Source of the DNA: Schleiferiaceae bacterium
Lineage (GTDB): Bacteria > Bacteroidota > Bacteroidia > Flavobacteriales > Schleiferiaceae
Length of the DNA: 50,302 nt
Direction of reading: 5' to 3'
Assembly (NCBI GenBank): GCA_029254375.1
Contig: JAQWXR010000016.1
Span: 1-50,302 of the forward strand
Shown: in pieces, positions 33,630 through 43,021 of the stretch
How positions within the stretch are numbered: the first letter of the stretch is position 1
Layout of the letters: each line of letters opens with the position of its first letter
Made by a program: the position numbers and the translations under genes
The notes under the pieces: model-generated
The model's input: only the letters and a program-made list of their open reading frames with translations
The model's database searches: none
What the model was told of the DNA's origin: nothing

Positions 33630-34743
33630 TCCATTGCGCATCATACTCAGCGGCGGCGGAACCGGAGGGCACATCTTTCCAGCGGTGAGCATCGCCCATG
33701 AAATCAAGGCGCGCTATCCCGAGGCAGATATCCAATTTGTAGGTGCCCAAGGGCGGATGGAAATGGAGCGAATCCCGGCCGCAGGCTATCCGATTATGGG
33801 AATTCCCATTGCGGGTTTTCAGCGCAAGGCGCTTTACAAAAATCTAAGACTGCCGCTACAAATACTTCGCAGCCTGGGCCTCGTCCGTCAACTACTTCAA
33901 CGCACCAAGCCTCACGCAGTCATAGGCACAGGAGGATATGTCAGTGGCCCTACCCTCTTCATGGCGCAGCGTCAAGGCATCCCCACCCTAATCCAAGAGC
34001 AAAACGGCTTCGCCGGTTGGACTAACCGCTTGGTGAGCCGCCAGGCTAAAGCCATTTGTACCGCCTACCCCAATATGGAAAGGGTCTTCCCCCCGGGACA
34101 AACTATCCAAACCGGCAATCCCGTTCGCCCCGAAATCGCCGCCATGGCGCATGGTACGCCCAACTCCGATGACCGGGCTTCGGCAAAGACTGCCCTAGGC
34201 TTTGATCCGAATAGAAAACTCATTCTCATCCTTGGCGGAAGTCAAGGGGCACGCGCGATTAATCAGGCCGTGGAGCATGCTCAAACGTCATGGCTCGATG
34301 CCGGCCATCAACTTCTGTGGCAATGCGGTAAGTTCTATTTCACCGATTTAAATGAGCGCATCGGGAGCAGTGCAGACCGTCAGATCGCTGCCTTTATTGA
34401 TGACATGGTCATGACCTACTGCGCGGCAGATTTGGTGGTTTCTCGCGCCGGAGCAGGAACCTTGTCGGAGCTTTGCTGCGCTAGCGCCGCGGCCATTTTG
34501 ATTCCTTCCCCTAACGTGGCGGAAGACCACCAAACGCACAACGCCCTTAGTCTACATGATCGCGACGCGGCCCTCCACCTCCCGGAGAATCAAGCTCATG
34601 AGCTAGAAGGCATCGTTATGGATTATTTGAAACATCCAGAAAAGATGGAGGGCCTCCGGGCAGGCGCCCGTGCGCTGGCGCAGCCCCGTGCGGCACAAGA
34701 CATCGTAGATCAACTCGAAAAGCATTGGTCATGGAGCGCCTAA
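33622..34743 (+). CDS. murG: UDP-GlcNAc:lipid I N-acetylglucosaminyltransferase MurG
   Basis: MurG converts lipid I to lipid II on the cytoplasmic face of the membrane. The 373-residue protein starts MPNPLRIILSGGGTGGHIFP with the first glycine-rich loop, then IGTGGYVSGPTL, LIQEQNGFAGWTNR, ILGGSQGARAIN and SRAGAGTLSELC. This is the GT-B fold with the usual UDP-GlcNAc site. I start at the ATG at 33622, which overlaps ftsW by 8 nt; an upstream in-frame start 36 codons earlier lies inside ftsW and adds non-family residues. Its stop overlaps murC by 13 nt. Confidence 0.96.
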   Translation: MPNPLRIILSGGGTGGHIFPAVSIAHEIKARYPEADIQFVGAQGRMEMERIPAAGYPIMGIPIAGFQRKALYKNLRLPLQILRSLGLVRQLLQRTKPHAVIGTGGYVSGPTLFMAQRQGIPTLIQEQNGFAGWTNRLVSRQAKAICTAYPNMERVFPPGQTIQTGNPVRPEIAAMAHGTPNSDDRASAKTALGFDPNRKLILILGGSQGARAINQAVEHAQTSWLDAGHQLLWQCGKFYFTDLNERIGSSADRQIAAFIDDMVMTYCAADLVVSRAGAGTLSELCCASAAAILIPSPNVAEDHQTHNALSLHDRDAALHLPENQAHELEGIVMDYLKHPEKMEGLRAGARALAQPRAAQDIVDQLEKHWSWSA

Positions 34744-36059
34744 TCCCTCGATCCATCGACTTCTTAGGCATCGGGGGGATTGGTATGTCTTCTTTAGCGC
34801 GCTGGGCCTTGGCTCAGGGTATCGAGGTGACTGGCTATGACAAAACGCCAAGTGCTCTGACCGATACCCTGATTCAAGAAGGCGCCGCATTGCGGTTTTC
34901 GGATCGGGCAGAAGATGGAGAAACAGATTTGGCCACGTGGGTAATTTACACCCCGGCTATTCCTTTGTCGCATCCTCAGCTCTTGGCGGCCAAAGAGCGC
35001 GGTCAACGGGTGCTAAAGCGGGCGGAATTCTTGGGGCAATTGGCCAACGCCGGCACCTGCCTTGCCGTAGCTGGAACCCATGGAAAAACAACCACTTCCT
35101 GCTTACTCGCATGGATTATTCACCAGTCTGGAAGGCCAGTTCAGGCTTTTTTGGGGGGAATTTCGAGTAATCTGAATAGTAATTTCTTAGCCGGACCTGC
35201 AGATATTACCGTTGTGGAGGCAGACGAATTTGATCGCTCATTTTTGCATTTGAATCCCACCGCGGCAGCGATCACCTCGACGGATGCTGATCACCTCGAT
35301 ATTTATGGAGATGCGGCCCAGGTGATGAATGCTTTTGGGCAGTTTGCACAGCAATGCCAAAAAGTATTCCGGAGTGCGAGCGCTGAGGATTTAGTGGGCG
35401 TCGCCTATGGCCTCCAGAATGAACAGTACCGCGCAGAAAATATTCGTGTGGCGGAGGGTATTCAACGTTTTCGATTAGTCTTGGGCCACGAATCCATCGA
35501 CGATGTTATAGCTGGACTACCTGGAATGCACAATATTGAAAATGCCGTCGCAGCGGCTTGCTTGGCGCGGGAAGTTGGCCTAAGTATGGAAGATATTAGA
35601 CGCGGTATTTCGACCTTTAAAGGGGTTCGAAGGCGCTTTGATCTGCGATGGAGTGCCCCAGGGGAAGCCTACGTGGACGACTACGCACACCACCCCACGG
35701 AGATTACTCGATTGCTGGATGCCGTCCATTCCTTATATCCAGGGAAACGTGTGGCGCTCCTCTTTCAGCCCCATCTATTCAGCCGAACTCGAGATTTCAT
35801 GAAGGGATTCGCTGAAGCACTCGGCGCTGCGGATGATGTCGCATTATTGGCTATATATCCGGCCCGAGAGGAAGCTATCCCTGGAATTGATTCGGAGGCC
35901 TTAGCTAGCCTCATTCCCGGAGCTCAGGTGCTCAGTGCAGAGGACGGCCAGTCCTGGCTGGTGCATCAAGGGGCTGACATCAAACTCACGGTCGGCGCAG
36001 GAGATATTGATCGACTCGTAGAGCGGATTGTTGAACAGCTCAAAATTCACCGCGCATGA
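34731..36059 (+). CDS. murC: UDP-MurNAc:L-alanine ligase MurC
   Basis: MurC adds the first amino acid, L-alanine, to UDP-MurNAc. The 442-residue protein has FLGIGGIGMSSLARWAL (UDP-binding), the ATP loop VAGTHGKTTTSCLLAW, TVVEADEFDRSFLHL, TDADHLDIYG and the C-terminal VDDYAHHPTEI with FQPHLFSRTRDF. The start is taken at the ATG at 34731; the TTG two codons upstream is not needed. It overlaps murG by 13 nt and ftsQ by 4 nt. Confidence 0.95.
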   Translation: MERLIPRSIDFLGIGGIGMSSLARWALAQGIEVTGYDKTPSALTDTLIQEGAALRFSDRAEDGETDLATWVIYTPAIPLSHPQLLAAKERGQRVLKRAEFLGQLANAGTCLAVAGTHGKTTTSCLLAWIIHQSGRPVQAFLGGISSNLNSNFLAGPADITVVEADEFDRSFLHLNPTAAAITSTDADHLDIYGDAAQVMNAFGQFAQQCQKVFRSASAEDLVGVAYGLQNEQYRAENIRVAEGIQRFRLVLGHESIDDVIAGLPGMHNIENAVAAACLAREVGLSMEDIRRGISTFKGVRRRFDLRWSAPGEAYVDDYAHHPTEITRLLDAVHSLYPGKRVALLFQPHLFSRTRDFMKGFAEALGAADDVALLAIYPAREEAIPGIDSEALASLIPGAQVLSAEDGQSWLVHQGADIKLTVGAGDIDRLVERIVEQLKIHRA

Positions 36060-36793
36060 CTTGGTTAAAACGCTTTGCCATTCTTCTTACCTGGGCTATT
36101 GTTTTGGTCGGTGGCAGTTTTGCCTTGATAAGCAGTCAGAGCTTGCGCGAATCGCGTCCTATTATCGGCTACGAGGTGTACATACAACATCCTGAAAATC
36201 AGCACTTTTTGATCGAAGAAGACCTGGCTAGTATCTTATCCGAAGCCGGAGCGCCATGGGATTCGGTCGAACGGACAGAAATGAACATACCATTGTTAGA
36301 AGAAAACTTGCTTAAACACCCGCTGATACTGGGCGCCGAGGTATTTTCAACATGGGAAGGAGTAGTCCTTGTGAAAATTGTCCAAAAAGAAGCTAAAGCG
36401 CGTATGACCAAAGGATTAGAGATGATGTATGTCGATGAAAATGGAGGAACTTTTCCTTTATCAGCGCATGCCACGTCGCGTTTGCCCCTCCTGACAGGCC
36501 TTTTGGACTCTGCTCAGCGAGTCAAAGCGTTGGATTTATTGGCACAGTCTGACGTACATCCCGCCTTTCCTGGGGGTTGGTCCGCACTTGATCGCGATCA
36601 TCAAGGGCGCTTTACCGCCTACCCTGACTGGCACGGCCATGCTATTCTCTGGGGTCATGCCCAGCATTTTGAAGAAAAAGCCCACAAGGCACACGCTCTC
36701 TATGCGCAACTGCTCCAGGCAAATTCCCTGGATAGCCTCGCCTGGATGGACGTGCGTTTTGCCGGCCAAGTTGTTTATGAATTTATCGATTGA
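36056..36793 (+). CDS. ftsQ: FtsQ-like divisome protein
   Basis: FtsQ links FtsA/FtsZ-dependent assembly to FtsL and the septal synthases. The 245-residue protein has a short cytoplasmic start (MTWLKR), one membrane helix (about 7-26) and a periplasmic domain with a POTRA-like beginning (LIEEDLASILSEAGAPWDSVE). The second part (FSTWEGVVLVKIVQKEAKARM, then YVDENGGTFPLS) matches the FtsQ beta domain. Similarity between FtsQ proteins is weak, but topology and position between murC and ftsA are diagnostic. It overlaps murC by 4 nt. Confidence 0.9.
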   Translation: MTWLKRFAILLTWAIVLVGGSFALISSQSLRESRPIIGYEVYIQHPENQHFLIEEDLASILSEAGAPWDSVERTEMNIPLLEENLLKHPLILGAEVFSTWEGVVLVKIVQKEAKARMTKGLEMMYVDENGGTFPLSAHATSRLPLLTGLLDSAQRVKALDLLAQSDVHPAFPGGWSALDRDHQGRFTAYPDWHGHAILWGHAQHFEEKAHKAHALYAQLLQANSLDSLAWMDVRFAGQVVYEFID

Positions 36794-36796
36794 CCT

Positions 36797-38239
36797 ATGA
36801 AGACCCATCGTATTGCCGTCGGCTTAGACATTGGAACCACCAAAATTGTGGCCTTGATTGGACGCCATAATGAGTTTGGAAAAATTGAAATTATCGGTCA
36901 TGGCACGGCGCCAAGCTTGGGCGTTCAGCGTGGCGTGGTGGTCAATATTACGCAGACGATCGAGTCCATTGAGAAAGCGGTCGAACTCGCTCAACAGAGC
37001 TCTGGTCTGAATATCAAATCTGTTGCGGTCGGCATTGCTGGTCAGCATATCCGAAGCCTTCAGCACAGTGACTATATCACGCGCGAGGACGCAGAAGAAG
37101 TGATTGAAGATGCCGATTTGGACCGATTGACTGAAAACGTACACAAGCTGGCGATGATGCCTGGGGAAGAGATTATCCACGTTCTGCCTCAAGAGTACAA
37201 GGTGGACGGTCAAGGTGACATCAAAGAACCCCGTGGCATGTACGGAGGCCGTTTGGAGGCCTCTTTCCACATCGTGGTTGGCCAACTGACCAGCATTAAG
37301 AATATTGCTCGCTGTGTGAAAAGTGCGGATTTGGACCTACACACCGTCAATTTGGAGCCACTCGCAAGCGCCGATGCGGTACTCAGCCAGGAAGAGAAAG
37401 AGGCTGGGGTTGTACTCGTCGACATCGGTGGAGGAACTACGGATGTGGCCATTTTCAAAGATGGTATTATCCGCCATACCGCCGTCATTCCACATGGCGG
37501 AAACATCATCACGAGTGACATCAAAGAAGGCTGTGCCATCATTGAAAAGCAGGCCGAGACATTGAAAGTTCGCTTTGGAAGTGCCTGGCCTGGAGAAAAT
37601 AAGGAGAACGAGATTGTCGCCATTCCCGGCTTGCGGGGTCGCGATCCCAAGGAAATTAGTCTCAAGAATTTGAGCCGAATTATCCACGCCCGTTGCTCGG
37701 AAATTATCCATGCGGTTTTCACCGAAATCAAAAATTACGGCTACGACCAACCCTCGAAGAAACTCATCGCTGGGGTGGTAATTACCGGAGGAGGTAGCCA
37801 GCTCAAGCACATCAAGCAATTGGTGGAGTACTTGACAGGCTTGGATACACGGGTAGGCTACCCGAATGAGCATTTGGCCTCCCTCGACCCCAGCAATCCG
37901 TTAAACTCCCCCATCTATGCCACGGCCGTTGGACTGCTGATGCAGGGCTTGAACAGCCGCAAGGAAGTGGACTTTGTCGAAGCGATGGAAGGGATGCCCC
38001 TGGCAATTGACTTATTGAATGAAGAATCTGTTGAGCCGATGCTCTCTTCGACCGAAGATCCCCTGGACGAAGCCTCGTTTGATTCCATTTTAGATGGCGA
38101 ACAGCCACTAAATGATTTGGATGAATTGGAATCCGTCCAGGCAGATCAACCGAGTTCCGCTCCAGTCGCACAGAGTCCTAACCATGGAAATTGGTTTAAA
38201 CGCTGGGCTGACAAGTTCATTGACATGATTGACGAATGA
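36797..38239 (+). CDS. ftsA: cell division protein FtsA
   Basis: FtsA is an actin-like ATPase that ties FtsZ filaments to the membrane. The 480-residue protein has the phosphate-1 loop VGLDIGTTKIVALIG, phosphate-2 VLVDIGGGTTDVAIFKDG and the adenosine motif AGVVITGGGSQLKHIKQL. The C-terminal amphipathic helix NWFKRWADKFIDMIDE is the membrane anchor. An acidic linker of about 70 residues (roughly 395-465) separates the core from this helix, longer than in E. coli. It precedes ftsZ by 15 nt and the two gene products are expected to bind through the FtsZ tail. Confidence 0.95.
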   Translation: MKTHRIAVGLDIGTTKIVALIGRHNEFGKIEIIGHGTAPSLGVQRGVVVNITQTIESIEKAVELAQQSSGLNIKSVAVGIAGQHIRSLQHSDYITREDAEEVIEDADLDRLTENVHKLAMMPGEEIIHVLPQEYKVDGQGDIKEPRGMYGGRLEASFHIVVGQLTSIKNIARCVKSADLDLHTVNLEPLASADAVLSQEEKEAGVVLVDIGGGTTDVAIFKDGIIRHTAVIPHGGNIITSDIKEGCAIIEKQAETLKVRFGSAWPGENKENEIVAIPGLRGRDPKEISLKNLSRIIHARCSEIIHAVFTEIKNYGYDQPSKKLIAGVVITGGGSQLKHIKQLVEYLTGLDTRVGYPNEHLASLDPSNPLNSPIYATAVGLLMQGLNSRKEVDFVEAMEGMPLAIDLLNEESVEPMLSSTEDPLDEASFDSILDGEQPLNDLDELESVQADQPSSAPVAQSPNHGNWFKRWADKFIDMIDE

Positions 38240-38254
38240 TACTTTCCCTATACT

Positions 38255-40735
38255 ATGTCTGATATTTTAGATTTCGACCTCCCCAAGCATCGCTCCTCCG
38301 TCATCAAGGTAATCGGAGTGGGTGGCGGTGGTTCGAATGCCGTCAACTACATGAAACTCCAAGGGATTCGGGGGGTAGACTTTATCGTCTGCAACACGGA
38401 TGCGCAAGCGCTGGCACACAGCCCTGTGGAGACCAAAATCCAACTTGGCGCTGACCTCACGGAAGGTCTTGGCGCAGGAGCTAATCCAGAAGTGGGCGAA
38501 AAAGCCGCCTTGGAAAGCTATGAAGTCATCCAGGCAGCCCTCCAAAGCCAAACCAAAATGGTATTCATTACTGCGGGTATGGGGGGAGGCACAGGTACGG
38601 GGGCAGCCCCTGTCATCGCCAAAGCAGCTCGCGAAATGGGCATTTTAACTGTTGGCATCGTGACGGCGCCGTTCGCTTTTGAAGGAGGGCTCCGTCAACG
38701 ACAAGCAGAAGCTGGTGTAGAAAAGCTCAAAGAGAATGTCGACTCACTCATTGTCATCAATAACAATAAGCTCCGCGAAGTCTACGGTAATCTCGGATTT
38801 AAAGCTGGATTCAACAAGGCAGATGAAGTCTTAGCGACTGCCGCAAAAGGCATAGCGGAAGTCATTACGCACCACTACAGTGTTAATATTGATCTCCGTG
38901 ATGCGCGCACGGTGCTCCACAATTCAGGTACGGCCATCATGGGCTCCGCAAAAGCAAGTGGCCCTAATCGTGCCATGACCGCAGTACAGGACGCCTTAGA
39001 CTCCCCGCTCCTGAATGACAATCACATTCACGGGGCGAGGCATGCACTCTTGCTCATTGTTTCGGGCAGCGGAGCGCATGAAATCACTTTTGATGAAATC
39101 GGAGAGATTAACGATTACATCCAAGATCAAGCCGGTCGCCAGGTGGATATCATCATGGGCATAGGGGAAGATGAACAGTTGAATGACGCCGTTCAAGTTA
39201 CCGTTATTGCCACCGGGTTCAGTGCAAGCAACCCCGTAGGAGCGATTGCCCACGCCGTTCCAGAAACTATTGTCTACGACCTAGACGAGGATAAGCCTCT
39301 GAATGAAGTGCCGAAGGCACCCGTTGCCAAAGCACCGTCCGCATCGAATGCGCAAATCGATTTATTCGATGCGATCGAAAACCAACCCCTTCCTGAAGAT
39401 CCAAAGTCAGCCAATCGACCTGGAGCTATTGTACCCTTGGCCGCCGAACAACCCTTAGCGTCGATTTCAGATACTGAGGATCACAGCTCTCCAGTCGTTC
39501 ATCTTCTCGATGAGGAGGACATACCTGTCCAGGCCCTAGCAGAAAACTTTACGTCGGCCAATGAAGCGGCTATCCAAGAGGACGAATTGGAATACGCGCT
39601 CCCTGAAACCCTCGAGGCGGCCGCAGAAGAAAGTCCTTGGACTGAAGAAGCTGCGGAGGATATCCAAATGAACGAGCTTTCCACGGAATTGGACGAGGTG
39701 GAGGAAGCCGCCTATGAGGCCCCCGCCTTTGAATTGCTTCACGATGTAGAATGGGACTTTGAAAAACCTCTTTCTGGCTCCACCATGAAGGAGGAAGGTG
39801 AGCCCACCGTTTTTACGCTGGACGAAGACGAAGACGCTGGATTCATTCTGGAACAACCAAGCAGCTTTGACGCATTTAGCCTAGATGCTCCAGAGGATGA
39901 ATTTATTCCTGAAGGTATTCCTGCCCTGGATGTTTTGGAAGATGATTCTTTGCTTAACGAGCTGGCGAGCACGGAAACTCCCGATATGGAAGCGACGGAT
40001 GCTTTCACAAAGCCCACCTCTACTGAAGAAATGGACTTTGGTACTGAAGATGTCCAGGCTGAGACAGAAGAACCTACCGCCAGCATGGCTAATTTAGAAA
40101 TGGAACCACCAGCTAGCATCCAGCAGGAGCATCCGCAGCGTCGTGAAGTGTCTAGCTTCAATTTGGACGATTTACGTGCCCTCGAAGCTTCGCTGCAAGA
40201 AGACAAGACCCACCCGCTGGTAGAACCTTCCGCCGTCGCAGAGACAAGGATGCATTCCGATACAGATAGTTGTATCGAGGAGCCCATTCTTAAGACCGAA
40301 GCCAGATCCCCACTGACCTTGGACCCGGAGGAGGCCCTTCCTAGTTCAAGTCCCTCAAGTGAAATTCCCATTACCAGTCCTGCCGACGGAGATCATGATG
40401 ATGCTGGATTCGAACTCAAAGTCTTGCCCCCTTCTCCCCGTGGACCTGTTCAATTGGATCCTGAAAACGACCCGATTAGTCGAGAGCAATTGCAACGCTT
40501 GTCGGCTGACCGTCGTGCCTATTTACAGAATTACAACCATAGCTTCCAAAACACTGTCCAAGCGATGGTCACAGAGCAAGAATGGAATAGCCCCAGCTAT
40601 GAGCGCAATGGCATTGATGTAGAGCCGAAAACCTATTCCAAAGAATCCAATTTGGGTCAAACAGGGATCAGCGGCGAAAAGAAAGACATCGAGTTCCGTT
40701 CCCACAATTCATTCCTCCATGACAATGTCGATTGA
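38255..40735 (+). CDS. ftsZ: cell division GTPase FtsZ with very long acidic linker
   Basis: FtsZ is the tubulin-like GTPase of the division ring. The 826-residue protein has an ordinary core (about 1-325): [13 protein letters not shown], the tubulin signature [14 protein letters not shown] (108-121), [12 protein letters not shown] and [10 protein letters not shown] linker of about 400 residues rich in Glu, Asp, Ser, Ala and Pro follows (about 326-735). Then come a helical segment ([20 protein letters not shown]) and the conserved Bacteroidota C-terminal end NSFLHDNVD, which should bind FtsA. Most bacterial FtsZ have 350-450 residues and Bacteroidota ones often around 600, so this linker is unusually long. 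No frameshift is seen, and the tail motif shows that it is one gene. Confidence 0.96.
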   Translation: MSDILDFDLPKHRSSVIKVIGVGGGGSNAVNYMKLQGIRGVDFIVCNTDAQALAHSPVETKIQLGADLTEGLGAGANPEVGEKAALESYEVIQAALQSQTKMVFITAGMGGGTGTGAAPVIAKAAREMGILTVGIVTAPFAFEGGLRQRQAEAGVEKLKENVDSLIVINNNKLREVYGNLGFKAGFNKADEVLATAAKGIAEVITHHYSVNIDLRDARTVLHNSGTAIMGSAKASGPNRAMTAVQDALDSPLLNDNHIHGARHALLLIVSGSGAHEITFDEIGEINDYIQDQAGRQVDIIMGIGEDEQLNDAVQVTVIATGFSASNPVGAIAHAVPETIVYDLDEDKPLNEVPKAPVAKAPSASNAQIDLFDAIENQPLPEDPKSANRPGAIVPLAAEQPLASISDTEDHSSPVVHLLDEEDIPVQALAENFTSANEAAIQEDELEYALPETLEAAAEESPWTEEAAEDIQMNELSTELDEVEEAAYEAPAFELLHDVEWDFEKPLSGSTMKEEGEPTVFTLDEDEDAGFILEQPSSFDAFSLDAPEDEFIPEGIPALDVLEDDSLLNELASTETPDMEATDAFTKPTSTEEMDFGTEDVQAETEEPTASMANLEMEPPASIQQEHPQRREVSSFNLDDLRALEASLQEDKTHPLVEPSAVAETRMHSDTDSCIEEPILKTEARSPLTLDPEEALPSSSPSSEIPITSPADGDHDDAGFELKVLPPSPRGPVQLDPENDPISREQLQRLSADRRAYLQNYNHSFQNTVQAMVTEQEWNSPSYERNGIDVEPKTYSKESNLGQTGISGEKKDIEFRSHNSFLHDNVD

Positions 40736-41186
40736 CGCTTTAGACCAACAGCTCAGTGAAGACCTCAAGGAGGCGATGCGAGCCAAAGCCACCATCCGCC
40801 TCGAGGCCATTCGCTCGATTCGGAGTGCAGTTACAATGGAGAAATCCAATCCCGGAAACCACGGGAGCCTAAATGAAGCCCAGGTAGTAGCCGTATTACA
40901 GCGACTAAAAAAGCAGCGTCAAGAATCAGCGGACATTTACCATCAGCAGAATCGCCCCGATTTGGCTAAGGTGGAAGAAGAGCAGTTAGAAGTCATCGCG
41001 AGCTACCTCCCAGAAATGCTCGAAGGACAAGCCTTAGAGGATGCTTTGCGCCCTTTGATCGCGCAAGTAGGAGCAAGTGGGCCTGGAGATTTCGGTAAAG
41101 CCATGGGTGCATGCAGTAAAGCCTTGGCGGGAAAGGCCGAAGGCAAGGCTGTGGCGGAGGCTGTCAAAAAGCTATTGAATAGCTAG
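40719..41186 (+). CDS. yqeY: GatB/YqeY domain protein
   Basis: The 155-residue protein matches the YqeY family: [54 protein letters not shown], and the C-terminal GDFGKAMGACSKALAGKAEG. The fold corresponds to the tRNA-binding tail of GatB, but stand-alone YqeY has no proven role. It overlaps ftsZ by 17 nt and is probably the last gene of the dcw transcription unit. An ATG two codons downstream (40725) is also possible. Its stop overlaps the convergent membrane-barrel gene by 4 nt. Confidence 0.9.
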   Translation: MTMSIDALDQQLSEDLKEAMRAKATIRLEAIRSIRSAVTMEKSNPGNHGSLNEAQVVAVLQRLKKQRQESADIYHQQNRPDLAKVEEEQLEVIASYLPEMLEGQALEDALRPLIAQVGASGPGDFGKAMGACSKALAGKAEGKAVAEAVKKLLNS

Positions 41187-41737
41187 TAGAACTCGTAAAT
41201 CAGCTTGAGAGAGAAAACCTGTGACCGGCCGTTGTTTGGGTTCATTCCACGCCAATTGGATAGCACCACGGTCAAATCCTGACCGTAATAGGGCAGACGA
41301 AATCCTGCCTGAACGTAGGGCCCATAATGACTATCTCTCGTAGTCCCATAGATGTCAATGTAATAGAGGTCATAGCTACCCAAGCCCAGGCCAAAAAATG
41401 CACCAAGCCTATTGCTGCTTCTTTGGGTCGAGCCCATACCCGCATGTATTTCGGCACAGAGCGCATAATTCACCCCGAGGGCACCCGCTCCGGAAACCAT
41501 GGACTGAACAAAGGAGGCCCCTACAGGCAAGGCTATTCCATAACTCAGATTATCCCCTACGGGCTTCACGTAGCGAGGCACATATCCCAAGCCGTTTCCA
41601 ATGAAAAGCTGCCCCGAACCATTTCGAGGCACTCCAATCGAATAATCATAGCCAAATCCGTGAAGAAACTCCGCTTCATTTTGCCCAAAGGCAGTGAAGG
41701 CAAAGCTTAGCGACAAAAATGTAAGAAAGCGCTTCAT
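41183..41737 (-). CDS. small outer-membrane beta-barrel-like protein, unknown function
   Basis: The 184-residue protein has a signal peptide (MKRFLTFLSLSFAFTAFGQ, cleavage before the Gln or after it). The mature part has alternating polar/apolar strands with many Gly and Tyr residues (YGIALPVGASFVQSM, AFFGLGLGSYDLYYIDIYG, YGPYVQAGFRLPYYG). It ends SLKLIYEFY, a C-terminal aromatic as in proteins inserted by BamA. I recognise no named family; a small outer-membrane barrel of about eight strands is the best inference. The ATG at 41735-41737 is chosen because a longer frame lacks a signal peptide at its start. It is convergent with yqeY and divergent from the MFS gene. Confidence 0.75.
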   Translation of the reverse strand: MKRFLTFLSLSFAFTAFGQNEAEFLHGFGYDYSIGVPRNGSGQLFIGNGLGYVPRYVKPVGDNLSYGIALPVGASFVQSMVSGAGALGVNYALCAEIHAGMGSTQRSSNRLGAFFGLGLGSYDLYYIDIYGTTRDSHYGPYVQAGFRLPYYGQDLTVVLSNWRGMNPNNGRSQVFSLKLIYEFY

Positions 41738-41751
41738 AGGGGTGAAGATAA

Positions 41752-41771
41752 GAAAAGCCCCATGGCTTTTC
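41752..41771. repeat. perfect 8-bp inverted repeat in a divergent gap
   Basis: GAAAAGCC (41752-41759) is followed by CCAT and by GGCTTTTC (41764-41771), a perfect 8-bp inverted repeat with a 4-nt loop. It lies between the start of the outer-membrane-like gene and the -7 element of the MFS gene. It could act as an operator for both genes or as a hairpin; no downstream gene end would need a terminator here. Confidence 0.5.
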
Positions 41772-41776
41772 GGCGA

Positions 41777-41784
41777 TACCTTTG
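41777..41784 (+). promoter_or_regulatory. -7 element of the MFS gene
   Basis: TACCTTTG is an exact TAnnTTTG match ending 8 nt before the ATG at 41792. It indicates that the first in-frame ATG at 41762 is upstream of the transcript and is not the start. Confidence 0.5.
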
Positions 41785-41791
41785 CCAAAGC

Positions 41792-43021
41792 ATGCCCATT
41801 CAAAATCCGATTCACGCCGCCTTGCGAGGCTACAAGGCCGCCTTTAGCGGGCTATCTCCTGAGGCCTGGGTCCTGGCTACGGTCATGTTGATCAACCGGG
41901 CCGGCACCATGGTGCTTCCCTTCCTGAGCTTGTACCTCACGGAAGGGTTGGGATTTACGCTGGAAGACACCGGCTATGTGATGGCCTGCTTTGGCGCAGG
42001 GTCCATGCTTGGCTCCTTTAATGGGGGGTATTGGACCGACCGTATTGGCAGTTACCGTGTGCAAAGTTTTGCTCTTTTCGGGGGGAGCATCTTGTTCCTT
42101 GGGCTCTCCTTCATCTCATCCTTCTGGCTGCTTTGCTTGGGCGTGTTCTTGTTGACGGCCATTGCCGATATGGTCCGCCCGGCTAACTCCGCGGCCGTTT
42201 TTGAATACGCCAAGCCCGAAAACGTAACCAAAGCATTCAGCCTCAATCGGATGGCCATCAATCTGGGCTTTTCCTTGGGTCCCGCAGCAGCAGGCCTGAT
42301 TGCCGCCCTCAATTATCAAGGCCTGTTTTGGGCCGATGCTTTGACTTGCTTCGGCGCGGGCATATTATTTACCGCCTACTTCCGCAAGCGACAACCTCGT
42401 CAAGCACGGGAAGCAAAACCCAGAGGACGTTCCCCTTTCAGAGATCGCAGCGCCTTGGCCTTTTCGGCGCTTGTCCTTCTTTTTGCCATCGTTTTTTTCC
42501 AACTCGTCGCTTCCCTGCCCTTATACTACCGAAATGAGTACCACCTTTCTGAGCCAATGATTGGCCTATTGCTTGGAGCCAATGGCGTGCTCGTCGTAGG
42601 ATGCGAAATGGTCTTTGTGAATTGGGCCCAAAACCGAATTAAGCCCCGTTTTGCCATCGCCCTTGGCTGTGTGATTCTCGCACTTTCTTTTGCCAGCCTC
42701 AATCTTCTTGAAGGGGTACCTAACTTATTCCTTTCGATGGGAATCTTGAGTATATCCGAGATCTTGGCGATGCCCTTCATGATTTCATGGATCACCTTGC
42801 GCGCTGGGAATGCCTCCCGTGGACGCTACCTCGGTATGTATGCCGCCACCTATGCTCTCGGCCATATCCTCGCTCCTATCATTGGTACACGAATGATTGC
42901 CGGCCCAGGCTTCCCCTCGCTCTGGTGGCTATGTGTCGGGCTCGCCCTGCTCGCGGCGCTTGGCTTTAGTCAATTACCTCCCGCGACTGGGCATCAATCA
43001 CAGCCATCGCGGCCGCGTTGA
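41792..43021 (+). CDS. MFS transporter
   Basis: The 409-residue protein has about twelve membrane helices and the major facilitator signature between helices 2 and 3 (GGYWTDRIGSYRV). A cytoplasmic loop rich in Arg and Lys (RKRQPRQAREAKPRGRSPF) divides the two halves. The N-half shows LFWADALTCFGAG at its end, and the closest general resemblance is to drug-exporter type MFS proteins; the substrate is unknown. I choose the ATG at 41792 over 41762, because a promoter element lies between them. Its 3' end overlaps the convergent maeB gene by 56 nt. Confidence 0.88.
   Translation: MPIQNPIHAALRGYKAAFSGLSPEAWVLATVMLINRAGTMVLPFLSLYLTEGLGFTLEDTGYVMACFGAGSMLGSFNGGYWTDRIGSYRVQSFALFGGSILFLGLSFISSFWLLCLGVFLLTAIADMVRPANSAAVFEYAKPENVTKAFSLNRMAINLGFSLGPAAAGLIAALNYQGLFWADALTCFGAGILFTAYFRKRQPRQAREAKPRGRSPFRDRSALAFSALVLLFAIVFFQLVASLPLYYRNEYHLSEPMIGLLLGANGVLVVGCEMVFVNWAQNRIKPRFAIALGCVILALSFASLNLLEGVPNLFLSMGILSISEILAMPFMISWITLRAGNASRGRYLGMYAATYALGHILAPIIGTRMIAGPGFPSLWWLCVGLALLAALGFSQLPPATGHQSQPSRPR

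Noticed and set aside
39739-40371. Serine-rich reading frame of 210 codons on the strand opposite ftsZ
   Set aside because: It is the antisense image of the acidic Glu/Ser linker of FtsZ, shows no family features and has no promoter or start context.
38255-40735. ftsZ as an accidental fusion of two genes
   Set aside because: The protein ends with the conserved FtsZ C-terminal tail, so the long middle part is a linker within one gene.
41762-41791. MFS protein starting at the upstream ATG at 41762
   Set aside because: The exact -7 element at 41777-41784 lies after this ATG, and that ATG overlaps the loop of the inverted repeat; the ATG at 41792 gives a normal N-terminus.
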